From contig JAOZSN010000064.1 of NCBI GenBank assembly GCA_029939635.1, forward strand, positions 1 through 15,603: a stretch of DNA of 15,603 nt, given 5' to 3'. Positions 8,201 through 15,603 of the stretch are shown here, in pieces (the first letter of the stretch is position 1; every line of letters begins with the position of its first letter). Made by a program: the position numbers and the translations under genes. The notes under the pieces were generated by a model. It made no database searches. It worked only from the letters and a program-made list of their open reading frames with translations, and was not told the DNA's origin. The stretch comes from Deltaproteobacteria bacterium. Lineage in GTDB: Bacteria; Desulfobacterota; Desulfobulbia; Desulfobulbales; SURF-16.

Positions 8201-8638
8201 ATGAAAACATCTCCCTCCATCGCTGCCGTATATGGCCTTGAACAAAAGAAAAAATGTATTCGCCCTTTGCTGCTCAGCGGGGTGGCGGCAGGCTTCCCCT
8301 CTCCAGCAGATGACTATATCGACCAACGTCTGGATCTCAACGAATTGCTCATCCACCATCCAGCTGCAACCTTTTTCATCAGAGTGGCAGGGGACTCCAT
8401 GATCGGTGCCGGTATTCACCATGACGATATTCTTGTTGTTGATCGTTCACTCACCGCAACCCACGGCAAAATAGTCATTGCCATCCTGGATGGTGAGCTC
8501 ACCGTCAAAAGACTCCATAAATCAGCCAAAAGTTGCCGCCTTGAGGCTGAAAACCCTGATTACCCTGCCTTGACCATGCAAGAAGGCTCTGAATGCGAAA
8601 TATGGGGTGTGGTCACCTCTGTCATCCACCAATTTTAA
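8201..8638 (+). CDS. umuD: UmuD-type self-cleaving subunit of DNA polymerase V
   Basis: A 145-residue S24-family protein of the SOS mutagenesis system. RecA filaments trigger its self-cleavage, and the truncated UmuD' dimer then joins UmuC to form translesion polymerase V. The expected cleavage site is Ala30-Gly31 in VAAGFPSP. The catalytic Ser66 lies in GDSMIGAGIH and Lys103 in ELTVKRL, and the segment RLDLNELLIHHPAATFF is typical of UmuD. The length fits the family (E. coli UmuD is 139). There is no LexA-like DNA-binding domain, which rules out LexA itself. The ATG at 8201 is the first in-frame start after an upstream stop at 8183-8185, although no ribosome site precedes it. It is followed by umuC after 12 bases, so the two are one operon. 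Confidence 0.95.
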   Translation: MKTSPSIAAVYGLEQKKKCIRPLLLSGVAAGFPSPADDYIDQRLDLNELLIHHPAATFFIRVAGDSMIGAGIHHDDILVVDRSLTATHGKIVIAILDGELTVKRLHKSAKSCRLEAENPDYPALTMQEGSECEIWGVVTSVIHQF

Positions 8639-8650
8639 TTACCCCTGACA

Positions 8651-9922
8651 ATGAAAACCTTTGCCCTCGTTGACTGCAATAATTTTTATGTCTCCTGTGA
8701 ACGTCTTTTCCGGCCAGAATTACAGAACAGGCCAGTGGTGGTGCTTTCCAATAATGATGGTTGCATCATTGCCCGTTCTAATGAGGCAAAAGCCTTGGGT
8801 TTTGCCATGGGCAGCCCTTATTTTAAGAATCTTGCCCTCCTGCGCCGCCACAAGGTCAGCGTCTTTTCCTCAAATTATGCCTTATATGGTGATCTCTCCT
8901 CGCGGGTAATGAGCCTTCTCCTGCACCAGGAAAACGAGGTTGAAATATACTCCATTGACGAGGCCTTCCTGGCCCTGCCAGCCAGCCCAAACTGGGATGT
9001 CACCGCCTATGCCAGGGATCTATGCAAAAAAATTAAACAATGGGTAGGAATCCCTGTCTCCATTGGCCTGGCACCCACCAAGACCCTGGCAAAGATCGCC
9101 AGCACCATTGCCAAAAAGCAACCTGCACAGCAGGGCGTCTGTCGACTCCATGACCAGCAAAAGATTGATAATACCTTGGCACAGACACCAGCTTCTGCCA
9201 TCTGGGGCATTGGGCGACGATCCACCAAAAAACTACAACAGCATGGTATCCATACAGCCCTCCAACTTAAAGAAGCTGACCAGGATTGGATAAGAAAAAC
9301 CCTCACCATCACTGGCCTACGGACAGTCATTGAACTTGGCGGCATGCCATGTCTTGACATGGAAAAGGCACCGCCTCCCCGCAAATCAATAGTCAGCTCC
9401 CGTTCCTTCCGGCGCCCCATTACAACCCACCAACATCTTAAAGAGGCCATTGCCACCTATACAGCCATTGCCGCAGTAAAGCTTCGTCACCAAAAGCTCA
9501 GATGTGGAGCTATCCATGTCTTTCTTACCACCAACCGTTTCCAGAAAGAAAAGGGGTTCTACGCCAACAGCCAAACCATCACCCTTGCCTCGCCAAGCGG
9601 TGACACCCCTAGGCTCACACACTACGCCTTGCAGGGCCTACAGGCTATTTTTAAAAAAGGATATCGGTATAGCAAGGCAGGGATTATGCTTTTGAACTTA
9701 AGCAAAGAGGGACACAGACAGTTACATCTCTTTAGAGGCGAAAAAAAAGAGCGCCGGGAACTCATGGTGGCAATGGACAAGATAAACCAGCAATGGGGCC
9801 GCCATACACTGCAAGTTGCAGCCAGTGGTCTTAACAAATCATGGAGCATGAGTCAGGAGTACAAATCACCAGCCTATACAACCAATTGGCAGGAACTTCC
9901 CCATACTGGAGGAGGGAAATAA
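8651..9922 (+). CDS. umuC: UmuC, Y-family catalytic subunit of DNA polymerase V
   Basis: A full-length (423-residue) translesion DNA polymerase that copies past damaged bases with UmuD'. The metal-binding catalytic residues are Asp8 in LVDCNNFYVSCERLF and Asp103/Glu104 in YSIDEAFL. The steric and nucleotide-contact stretch VVVLSNNDGCIIARSNEAK follows the first motif. A helix-hairpin-helix region (about 172-205, AIWGIGRRSTKKLQQHGI) and the little finger come next, then the beta-clamp binding motif QLHLF (357-361), close to the canonical QLxLF. The C-terminus SPAYTTNWQELP matches the usual UmuC ending. All key residues are present, so it should be active. It has no visible ribosome site and may rely on coupling to umuD 12 bases upstream. 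Confidence 0.97.
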   Translation: MKTFALVDCNNFYVSCERLFRPELQNRPVVVLSNNDGCIIARSNEAKALGFAMGSPYFKNLALLRRHKVSVFSSNYALYGDLSSRVMSLLLHQENEVEIYSIDEAFLALPASPNWDVTAYARDLCKKIKQWVGIPVSIGLAPTKTLAKIASTIAKKQPAQQGVCRLHDQQKIDNTLAQTPASAIWGIGRRSTKKLQQHGIHTALQLKEADQDWIRKTLTITGLRTVIELGGMPCLDMEKAPPPRKSIVSSRSFRRPITTHQHLKEAIATYTAIAAVKLRHQKLRCGAIHVFLTTNRFQKEKGFYANSQTITLASPSGDTPRLTHYALQGLQAIFKKGYRYSKAGIMLLNLSKEGHRQLHLFRGEKKERRELMVAMDKINQQWGRHTLQVAASGLNKSWSMSQEYKSPAYTTNWQELPHTGGGK

Positions 9923-9934
9923 AATCCCGCAAAT

Positions 9935-11464
9935 TTACTTGCTATTTTTTTCGCGAAGTTTCCGGATGGCCATGACAGCAAAGTCACGAAAGAGGCGGAC
10001 AGATTTAAGCTCCTCATTATCTAACTTTGGGCGCCCCATCCGACGATCTAAATAGAGTAAAGCAATGGGTTTTTTCTCCACACAAACAGGGAAGAGATAG
10101 ACCAGACGATTTTTCACCAAATACTGAAAATTCCCGGGGAAGGCTCCGCGACTGTTAGGAGGAATGGCCATATCCTTACAGGCCGTGAGGCAACGGGGAA
10201 TGGCCTGTTCACGATTCGTCATAGGGTGATCAAAAGTACTCACTCCGCCCGCATCAATATCCCCCAAACCGTAGCGCCCCATCACAGATATCTTGGAGGC
10301 CTGGATGGCGAGAATACCCATAATTACCCGATCAAAACCAATACACCGATACAGGGCCTCCAACAAATTAACGTAAAACTCATCAAGTTTAAGTTCATCT
10401 GCCATCAGAGTTTCGGTGAGCTCTCGCACAAAATCATTGACCGATTTTGTCGTCGAAGGCAAAGGGGCCAGCTCCTCAATATCTTCCTGGGGCTTCTCAC
10501 CATGCTTCGTCGCGGGATGCCGCTCCCCCTCAATCTTAGTAAAATTCTTTTGCTCCACTGCCTCCAGGCGCCTGTGCACATTCAGCTTGGAGAGCCCATA
10601 GCGGATAGAATCTGATATTTCTTCAGAGGCCTCCACACTCTTACTAAAAAGCTCCACCATCTCCTCAAGATCTGACTCCATCATCTTGCCGTATTTTTTA
10701 AACAACAGCTCCACGTTGGTGCCACTACACACCTGCTCAGTAAACTCATTGGTAAAAACAACCAAGTTTTGCAAGTATTTATCCGAATCAGACTTGTTTT
10801 TAGGCTTAGCTGGATCCATACCCATGGAGCTCACAACCTTATCAGACATGTTCCAAAATGTGGCCACCTCTACCCCTAGTTCAGCATAGGTAAGACCATC
10901 CAGCAGCTCCTTGGTGACCTCCTCCTCGTCAGCCCCACGCCCAACCCGTTCTTCAATTTCACTGTAAATATCAGGCAGATAGATACAGGTAATAATCTTG
11001 CCGAGATGATGGAGCAAAGAACAGATAAAGGCCTCTTCTGGCTGAATACTGAAATTTTTACTCACCACCAGCTCACGGGCCTGCAAACCACTTAAAAAAG
11101 AACGGGTCAGCAGTTTAGAGATCTCCTCTTTCTCCACACCAGACTTAATAAAATCCTCAAAGAGGGCAATAGCCATGGCCAAGTCACGTACGGCATCAAA
11201 ACCAAGAATAGTGACAGCCTTGGAGATAGAACTAATATGGCGCCCCAAAGAATAATAGGCAGAATTGACCACCTGTAAGACCTTATTGGTCAGGGAGTAA
11301 TCCTTAAGAATAACCTTGGAAAGATCATAGGCAGCACTGCGAGTACTATTGGAGATGGCAATAAGCTCCTGCACGTTACTACTCATGGCAGGGAGTTCAC
11401 TCATGTTTATTTTAGCAAAAATGTTGGCCAATTTTGCCGATGGTTCAGGAGAAGATGTGGTCAT
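9935..11464 (-). CDS. HDOD-domain protein with C-terminal GAF-like domain
   Basis: A 509-residue cytoplasmic protein. Residues about 10-216 are an HDOD domain, a non-catalytic relative of HD phosphohydrolases: SELPAMSSNVQELIAIS at the front, LKDYSLTNKVLQVVNSAYY, SKAVTILGFDAVRDLA, and an HHLGK remnant of the HD site near 152. A charged linker (about 300-340) leads to a region (about 340-500) with a GAF-like ending, LVYLFPVCVEKKPIALLYLDR followed by RLFRDFAVMAI. HDOD proteins usually act in signalling with GGDEF/EAL, kinase or motility systems; the exact role here is unknown. A frame extension to TTG at 11491 exists, but a good -10 box (11507-11512) would put the transcript start at about 11500. 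That leaves almost no leader for the TTG, so I chose the ATG at 11464. It converges on umuC with 12 bases between the two stops. Confidence 0.9.
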   Translation of the reverse strand: MTTSSPEPSAKLANIFAKINMSELPAMSSNVQELIAISNSTRSAAYDLSKVILKDYSLTNKVLQVVNSAYYSLGRHISSISKAVTILGFDAVRDLAMAIALFEDFIKSGVEKEEISKLLTRSFLSGLQARELVVSKNFSIQPEEAFICSLLHHLGKIITCIYLPDIYSEIEERVGRGADEEEVTKELLDGLTYAELGVEVATFWNMSDKVVSSMGMDPAKPKNKSDSDKYLQNLVVFTNEFTEQVCSGTNVELLFKKYGKMMESDLEEMVELFSKSVEASEEISDSIRYGLSKLNVHRRLEAVEQKNFTKIEGERHPATKHGEKPQEDIEELAPLPSTTKSVNDFVRELTETLMADELKLDEFYVNLLEALYRCIGFDRVIMGILAIQASKISVMGRYGLGDIDAGGVSTFDHPMTNREQAIPRCLTACKDMAIPPNSRGAFPGNFQYLVKNRLVYLFPVCVEKKPIALLYLDRRMGRPKLDNEELKSVRLFRDFAVMAIRKLREKNSK

Positions 11465-11506
11465 GAATAGTTCAAGGGAAAGAGTTGACAAAAAAAAGGA
11501 TATTTC

Positions 11507-11536
11507 ATTATACGTTTAAAAAGAAAGGAGTTCCAG
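11507..11536 (-). promoter_or_regulatory. Probable sigma-70 promoter of the HDOD gene
   Basis: On the minus strand a consensus TATAAT (-10, 11512-11507) lies 17-18 bases after a weak -35 (CTGGAA or TGGAAC, 3 of 6 matches). Transcription would begin near 11500, about 36 bases before the ATG at 11464. The -10 is strong and the -35 poor, which may mean an activator or regulator is involved. Confidence 0.5.
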
Positions 11537-11541
11537 TAGAG

Positions 11542-11558
11542 TTTTCGTTTTCCGAAAA
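11542..11558. promoter_or_regulatory. Small dyad TTTTCG-N5-CGAAAA near the HDOD promoter
   Basis: Perfect 6-bp arms are separated by five bases, just upstream of the proposed -35 of the HDOD gene and about 70 bases upstream of the proposed promoter of the divergent FHA-cyclase gene. The position would suit a shared regulator-binding site. With such short arms, chance is quite possible. Confidence 0.3.
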
Positions 11559-11625
11559 TTGACAGAGCAGACTCCTCCTAAACAGAGGATTCACCATTCA
11601 AGCAAAACTTCTAAAAAATAAACAT

Positions 11626-11654
11626 TAGAGAATAAGCTCTTTTTTTTGTATAGT
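11626..11654 (+). promoter_or_regulatory. Probable promoter of the FHA-cyclase / kinase cluster
   Basis: The -10 is TATAGT (11649-11654, 5 of 6) and the -35 is TAGAGA (11626-11631, 4 of 6), with 17-base spacing. The start would be near 11661, giving a leader of about 65 bases before the ATG at 11726. The spacer holds a run of Ts. It is the best match in this 261-base divergent region. Confidence 0.4.
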
Positions 11655-11725
11655 TTATAGGCGCTTATCTTTTTTTTATGGATTCCTTAACTCCCCCTGG
11701 AAATTGCTCTGGGTAGATCACTTTT

Positions 11726-12667
11726 ATGCCAGCAACTATCAGCCTTGAACAGCCCTCCCAGTCTCAGACGTGGGACATTAGCGAGCGACCTACCTTTAAA
11801 ATAGGTCGCAGTCAAGATAATGATCTTATCCTTGACCAATCGTGGATTTCGCGCCGTCATGCCATTATCCAGCAAGAAAAGAACAAACACTTCCACATTA
11901 TTGATGTGGGTAGTGCCAATGGCACCTTCATTAATGGCAAGCGCATTGTTACCCAGCAGACACTGCATTCGGGCGACCAAATTATGCTGGGCAAAACCTG
12001 CCTGACCTTCACCGACTCCACTCCTCCACTCGCCGTAGGTGAAGAAACAATGGACAAGGATCTTACCATCGCAGTGGTGGCCAGGCAGCAAACCACCATT
12101 GTTATCTGCGATATCCACCGCTTCACCGAGCTCTCGGAAACCATTGGCAATGCCCAACTTTCCGACATGCTGCAGCGCTGGACCAGGCTTACCAGCACCG
12201 TCATTAGCCGCTTTGGCGGCCAAATCGACAAATTCATCGGAGATGCTGTCCTTGCCTACTGGCCAACCAGTGATGAAGGCACAGCCCAACTCATCAAACC
12301 ATTGCAAGCAACCATGAATATCTACCAGGAAAGCTTGGAGCTCGGCCGCAGGCTTTCCCTGCCGTGGGATCTTGATATTGGTGGAGCCATGAATTTTGGA
12401 GAAACCATGATGGGTAATATTGGTGTTGATGGTGGCCGCGACTTCACCATCATCGGTGATGCCGTTAACGTCGCCTTCCGCCTGGAGAGCAAAACCCAAC
12501 AGGGAGTCAGGGAACTGATTTTAGGCCAATCAGCCTATGACCACCTGCCCCAAGGAAAAGACCTTTTCACTCCCCACCAATTCCAACTCCAGGGCAAGAC
12601 TAACGAGGTGTGTGGCTACGGTACCACCTTCAGCAAACTAAAAGAACTTCTTGATAATTTTCAATAA
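11726..12667 (+). CDS. FHA domain fused to a class III adenylate/guanylate cyclase
   Basis: A 313-residue soluble protein. Residues about 10-100 are an FHA phosphothreonine-binding domain with Arg28 in FKIGRSQDNDLIL, ISRRHA (41-46) and NGTFINGKR (65-73), all conserved. Residues about 118-300 form a class III nucleotide cyclase catalytic domain. Metal-binding Asp129 lies in VICDIHRFT and Asp173 in KFIGDAVLA, with Lys169 as a purine-selecting residue. IIGDAVNVAFRLE supplies the second specificity residue Asp245 and transition-state Asn248 and Arg252. The Lys/Asp pair points to ATP, so cAMP is the probable product. No membrane segment is present. FHA fusion implies that binding a phosphorylated partner controls location or activity. 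It is first in a same-strand run with a double-FHA protein and a Ser/Thr kinase. In-frame stop 11714-11716 limits the start to 11726; the ribosome site is weak. Confidence 0.93.
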   Translation: MPATISLEQPSQSQTWDISERPTFKIGRSQDNDLILDQSWISRRHAIIQQEKNKHFHIIDVGSANGTFINGKRIVTQQTLHSGDQIMLGKTCLTFTDSTPPLAVGEETMDKDLTIAVVARQQTTIVICDIHRFTELSETIGNAQLSDMLQRWTRLTSTVISRFGGQIDKFIGDAVLAYWPTSDEGTAQLIKPLQATMNIYQESLELGRRLSLPWDLDIGGAMNFGETMMGNIGVDGGRDFTIIGDAVNVAFRLESKTQQGVRELILGQSAYDHLPQGKDLFTPHQFQLQGKTNEVCGYGTTFSKLKELLDNFQ

Positions 12668-12754
12668 ATAAAGAATGCAATGAAGAATCCAAAAGCACAC
12701 AACAACACGGCATCACCTGATCATCTTTTAACTTCTAGACCTTAAGGATAGACA
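12668..12754 (+). other. Short intergenic gap with a clear ribosome site
   Basis: Eighty-seven bases separate the cyclase gene from the double-FHA gene. AAGGA at 12744-12748, six bases before the ATG at 12755, is the clearest ribosome site in this cluster. I see no terminator hairpin and no good promoter, so read-through from the cyclase gene is likely. Confidence 0.45.
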
Positions 12755-13450
12755 ATGAATCAATGGACAATCATGCTACAGGACAAGGTTATCAAAACCT
12801 TTACCATTAAGGATGGCGAACGCTTGGTTATTGGGCGGGGCGATGATGCCAACGTCCGGATTGATAACCCCGCGATCTCCCGGCACCATTCTGCCTTGGA
12901 AATCCAGAACGGCAAACCTTTCTTACAGGACTTATGCAGTCTCAACGGTACTAAAGTTAACGGTAAGCCCATTGATTTTATTCAGGTATCAGAGACAGAC
13001 ACCATTGCCTTGGGGAAATTTTCTCTGGTAGCAGGAACACCAGAGAACAGCCGTGTAAGCCTCTCCTCATCCGCTGCCCCCATGGACTTGGAAGATGCCA
13101 CCATCTTTGCCCCAGCCAAACCACCTGCTACCCCGAAAAAGAAGAGCGAGGCGACAGAACTACAGCTGCAGGTTACCAGAGGCAGCGCCTTTCCAACCAC
13201 CCTGAAGCTGGCCGGTCGTACCAGTGTAAAAATCGGCAAGGACAGCAACAGCGACATCACCACCCCTGGTTTTTTTATTGGTGCCAGCCAGTGTTATATC
13301 AGCCTCCGCGATAACGGCTACCACCTCATTCCACAAAAAAGTTGGACAAAAACCAAGGTTAACAATAACGTTATCCACACTGCCCATAAATTGATAGATG
13401 GAGACGTCATCGCCATCGGCAAACATAGTATCCGTTTCAACGCTGAATAA
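12755..13450 (+). CDS. Double FHA-domain protein
   Basis: A 231-residue soluble protein. The first FHA domain (about 5-95) is canonical and should bind phosphothreonine: Arg28 in LVIGRGDDANVRI, SRHH (42-45), LNGTKVNG (63-70). The second (about 136-231) is FHA-like in shape (VKIGKDSNSDITTPGF, then LIDGDVIAIGKHSIRF). It lacks the SRxH and NG signatures and carries Lys where Arg is expected, so it is probably a fold without phosphopeptide binding. The linker (96-135) is Pro/Ala/Ser-rich and contains Thr116 in LEDATIFAPAK, very like DATQFVPA in the next protein. I infer an adaptor that docks to the kinase and may itself be phosphorylated at Thr116. It is separated from the kinase gene by 14 bases. 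Confidence 0.92.
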   Translation: MNQWTIMLQDKVIKTFTIKDGERLVIGRGDDANVRIDNPAISRHHSALEIQNGKPFLQDLCSLNGTKVNGKPIDFIQVSETDTIALGKFSLVAGTPENSRVSLSSSAAPMDLEDATIFAPAKPPATPKKKSEATELQLQVTRGSAFPTTLKLAGRTSVKIGKDSNSDITTPGFFIGASQCYISLRDNGYHLIPQKSWTKTKVNNNVIHTAHKLIDGDVIAIGKHSIRFNAE

Positions 13451-13464
13451 AATCCCAGCCCCTT

Positions 13465-15603
13465 ATGACACCCCCAGACGGAGATGCCACCCAATTTGTG
13501 CCGGCGACAGTAACGCCTTCCTTTAGTTATCCAGACAACTGGCAGATAGGGGATTGCATTGATAACCGCTACCTGTTGGAAGAAAAATTCAGTGGTGCCA
13601 TGGGCCATGTTTTCATTGCCCAGCACCTGGGCTGGGGCGTAAAAATGGCCATCAAGGTTCCCCGCCCTGAAGTAAATGCCAACAAGGAGGGAGTGCAACG
13701 CATTATCAATGAGGCAAAAGGCTGGATAAATCTAGGTGTCCACCCTAACATTGCCAGTTGCTATTTTGTCAGACGCCAGGAGCACAGCGCTCTCATCTTT
13801 ATCGAGTATGTCAATGGCGGTACCCTCAGCGAATGGATCACCAAAAAGAGGTGCCAGGACCTACGGGTTGCCTTGACCATTGCCATTCAATTCTGCAATG
13901 GTATGGAATATACCCACTCCAAAAAGATCATCCACCGTGACATAAAACCCCACAACATCCTGCTTACCAAGGACGGACTGGTTAAGATCACCGACTTTGG
14001 CATCATACGCTATGCCGATAACACCACCTTTCTGCCAGATGCCACCGTTAGCCTGGATCTGTCCAACGATGAAGAAACCATTGGTTTTCGTGGCACACCC
14101 AACTATGCCTCACCAGAGCAGTTACGCAACACCCACCAGGTTGACAAACGTACGGACATCTATTCCTTTGGTATCTGCCTTTGGATGATGTTCTGCGGCC
14201 AGCGTCCCTATAAACACAACTCTGAAACGGAATGCCCCCAACCTAGTTCTGTACAAAGCAAGACACCGCTAACCCGGGATTTGTCGGATATTCTACGCAA
14301 ATGCGTCCAGCACGACCCGGACAAACGGCACCAAAATTTTGCTGAATTACGCCAGGAGCTGCATGATGTCTATCTTGACAATTTCACGGTGTCCTGCCCC
14401 TTTGCCCAACTTGGCCCAGTAAATCTAGAGGCTGAACACCTTAATAACCGCGCCGTTTCCCTTGCCGAGCTTGGAAAATACAAGCAGGCAAAAAAATTCC
14501 TGCAACGGGCCCTAGAGCTTGATGACAACCTGCAGGAGGCACTTATCAATATGCACCTGCTGTCGTGGCGAGCCACAAAAATTCCCCCTAGCCAGATGCA
14601 ACGACGCCTGCAGGCCACTCAAAAACGGTTTCCCGACAGCCATATTTTCAATGAACTACGTGACGAGGTGAAAGACAACCTCAACACAGATAGCAGCAAA
14701 CAAAAAAAGATAAGGCATCGCCGGCCTGACCTGCTCCTCTCTCCACCCCGCGCCCCCATGGAGCTCTTCAGAAAAAACCAACTCCGGCGCTCCATCCGCA
14801 ACAACATTCGCACCCTGGCCAAACAGAAAAAATACAAACGCTGCTATACAACACTACACAGCTACTGGCAGGAGAACGGCTACCAACACGATCTGGGCAT
14901 GGAGAAGATATATGACCATCTGGTCAACCACAGCCACAAAAAAGCCATTAGAGCTCTACAGCGCCGTGAAATCTGCCATCTCCCCGATCCTGCCGCTTTT
15001 GTGCATTACAACCCCACCACAGCCAGACTGGCCTGTGCAACCCAGGCCGGTTATTTTCGCCTCGTCACCCTAGCCAAACCCTGTAAATTGGCGGGGAAAT
15101 CTCTGACAGAGAAGAGTCAGCAGCAATCATTTGTCCTTCGTTCTGCGCAAGTCAGCGCCATAACCATCTGTCCTTCCGGCAGCTTTATGGCTATTGGTCT
15201 AGCTGATGGTCGCATCCTGCTCCGTTCTCTCCTGGAGAAAAAAAGTAAGACAATCCCCTTAGGTTCCGCCATAACCACCCTGCTATTCAGCGTCGATAAT
15301 CGCTGGCTGGCTGCTGCAACGGCAGGGAAAATTATTTTCTATGACCTGGTTAAGGGTGATAAACAGGAATTTGCCACCGGTGCCACCGCTAGCGCTATGA
15401 CCCTGTTGCCTAACTCGTTGAATTTTATTGCTGGTTGCGCTGATGGCAGTTTACAACTCTGGGACTTCAGCACCAAAAAAATGACCCGTGCCATCGATGC
15501 CCACGTCCTGCCCATCACCGCCATAGCCCTTAATCAAGAGGGGAACAAGGCGGCCACGACCGGGGAAGATAGAATGATACGTATCTGGGACATGGCCAGC
15601 GGC
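13465..15603 (+). CDS. Ser/Thr protein kinase with TPR-like and WD40 regions (3' end missing)
   Basis: I translated 713 open codons from ATG 13465 to the window edge. The Hanks-type kinase domain spans about 30-305. Lys64 in MAIKV, Glu83 of helix C, HRDIKPHN (157-164), DFG (177-179), GTPNYASPEQ (210-219) and Asp231 in DIYSFG are all present, so it should be active. The glycine loop is altered: SGAMGHV lacks the first Gly. It is an RD kinase, usually activated by activation-loop phosphorylation. One TPR-like unit follows (about 321-362, NNRAVSLAELGKYKQAKKFL), then a basic linker rich in Lys/Arg, and WD40-type beta-propeller blades from about 509 (ADGSLQLWDF, GEDRMIRIWDM). I see no membrane helix so far. 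The N-terminal tail holds Thr9 in DATQFVPA. The gene closely follows the double-FHA gene, without a visible ribosome site. More blades are expected past the edge. Confidence 0.94.
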   Translation, partial: MTPPDGDATQFVPATVTPSFSYPDNWQIGDCIDNRYLLEEKFSGAMGHVFIAQHLGWGVKMAIKVPRPEVNANKEGVQRIINEAKGWINLGVHPNIASCYFVRRQEHSALIFIEYVNGGTLSEWITKKRCQDLRVALTIAIQFCNGMEYTHSKKIIHRDIKPHNILLTKDGLVKITDFGIIRYADNTTFLPDATVSLDLSNDEETIGFRGTPNYASPEQLRNTHQVDKRTDIYSFGICLWMMFCGQRPYKHNSETECPQPSSVQSKTPLTRDLSDILRKCVQHDPDKRHQNFAELRQELHDVYLDNFTVSCPFAQLGPVNLEAEHLNNRAVSLAELGKYKQAKKFLQRALELDDNLQEALINMHLLSWRATKIPPSQMQRRLQATQKRFPDSHIFNELRDEVKDNLNTDSSKQKKIRHRRPDLLLSPPRAPMELFRKNQLRRSIRNNIRTLAKQKKYKRCYTTLHSYWQENGYQHDLGMEKIYDHLVNHSHKKAIRALQRREICHLPDPAAFVHYNPTTARLACATQAGYFRLVTLAKPCKLAGKSLTEKSQQQSFVLRSAQVSAITICPSGSFMAIGLADGRILLRSLLEKKSKTIPLGSAITTLLFSVDNRWLAAATAGKIIFYDLVKGDKQEFATGATASAMTLLPNSLNFIAGCADGSLQLWDFSTKKMTRAIDAHVLPITAIALNQEGNKAATTGEDRMIRIWDMASG

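Noticed and set aside
8062..9860. Eleven-base word AGTCAGGAGTA present both in the hairpin upstream of umuD and near the end of umuC
   Set aside because: The umuC copy encodes conserved C-terminal residues, and a few shared 11-mers are expected by chance in a window of this size.
11559..11564. Perfect TTGACA as a -35 box for the FHA-cyclase gene
   Set aside because: No acceptable -10 lies 16-18 bases downstream; the nearest A/T-rich hexamer is only 14 bases away and a poor match.
11687..12499. Long (270-codon) open frame on the minus strand opposite the FHA-cyclase
   Set aside because: It lies antisense to a gene with complete FHA and cyclase motifs, its translation shows no recognisable domain, and it has no convincing start signals.

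Overview
The window reads as chromosomal DNA of a Gram-negative bacterium with roughly balanced base composition. The gene mix (long multi-domain two-component proteins, Ser/Thr kinase with FHA partners, an exported MORN-repeat protein, an HDOD protein and a fused HisH-HisF) would fit a Desulfobacterota (deltaproteobacterial sulfate reducer) such as a Desulfotalea/Desulfobulbales relative. That placement is an inference from gene content, not something the sequence proves.

Layout. Positions 1-1405 (minus) hold most of a fused imidazole glycerol phosphate synthase, cut by the window's left edge. A 266-base divergent intergenic region with a perfect 14-bp palindrome leads to an exported MORN-repeat protein (1672-3258, plus). 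Convergent to it is a minus-strand two-gene signalling unit: a membrane hybrid histidine kinase with REC and HPt domains (5400-8000), followed 42 bases later by a REC-PAS-GSDEF-EAL response regulator (3303-5357). Together they look like a phosphorelay with cyclic-di-GMP output. Divergent from the kinase is an SOS mutagenesis operon, umuD-umuC (8201-9922), with an inverted repeat just ahead of umuD. Convergent to umuC, with 12 bases between stops, is an HDOD protein with a GAF-like C-terminus (9935-11464, minus).

The right end (11726 to the edge, plus) is a compact phospho-threonine signalling cluster: an FHA domain fused to a class III nucleotide cyclase with all key catalytic residues, a small double-FHA protein, and a Ser/Thr protein kinase with TPR-like and WD40 regions that runs off the window. 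The kinase N-terminus and the FHA-protein linker share a short Thr motif, DATxFxPA. This suggests that the kinase, the FHA adaptor and the FHA-cyclase form one pathway in which protein phosphorylation is read by FHA domains and may control cAMP production.

The most interesting items are the HIS7-like (eukaryote-style) HisHF, the kinase/FHA/FHA-cyclase cluster with its shared Thr motif, and the unassigned dyads upstream of umuD, the HDOD gene and the MORN gene. I see no tRNA, rRNA, CRISPR array, insertion sequence or convincing rho-independent terminator. No gene-free stretch exceeds 300 bases.
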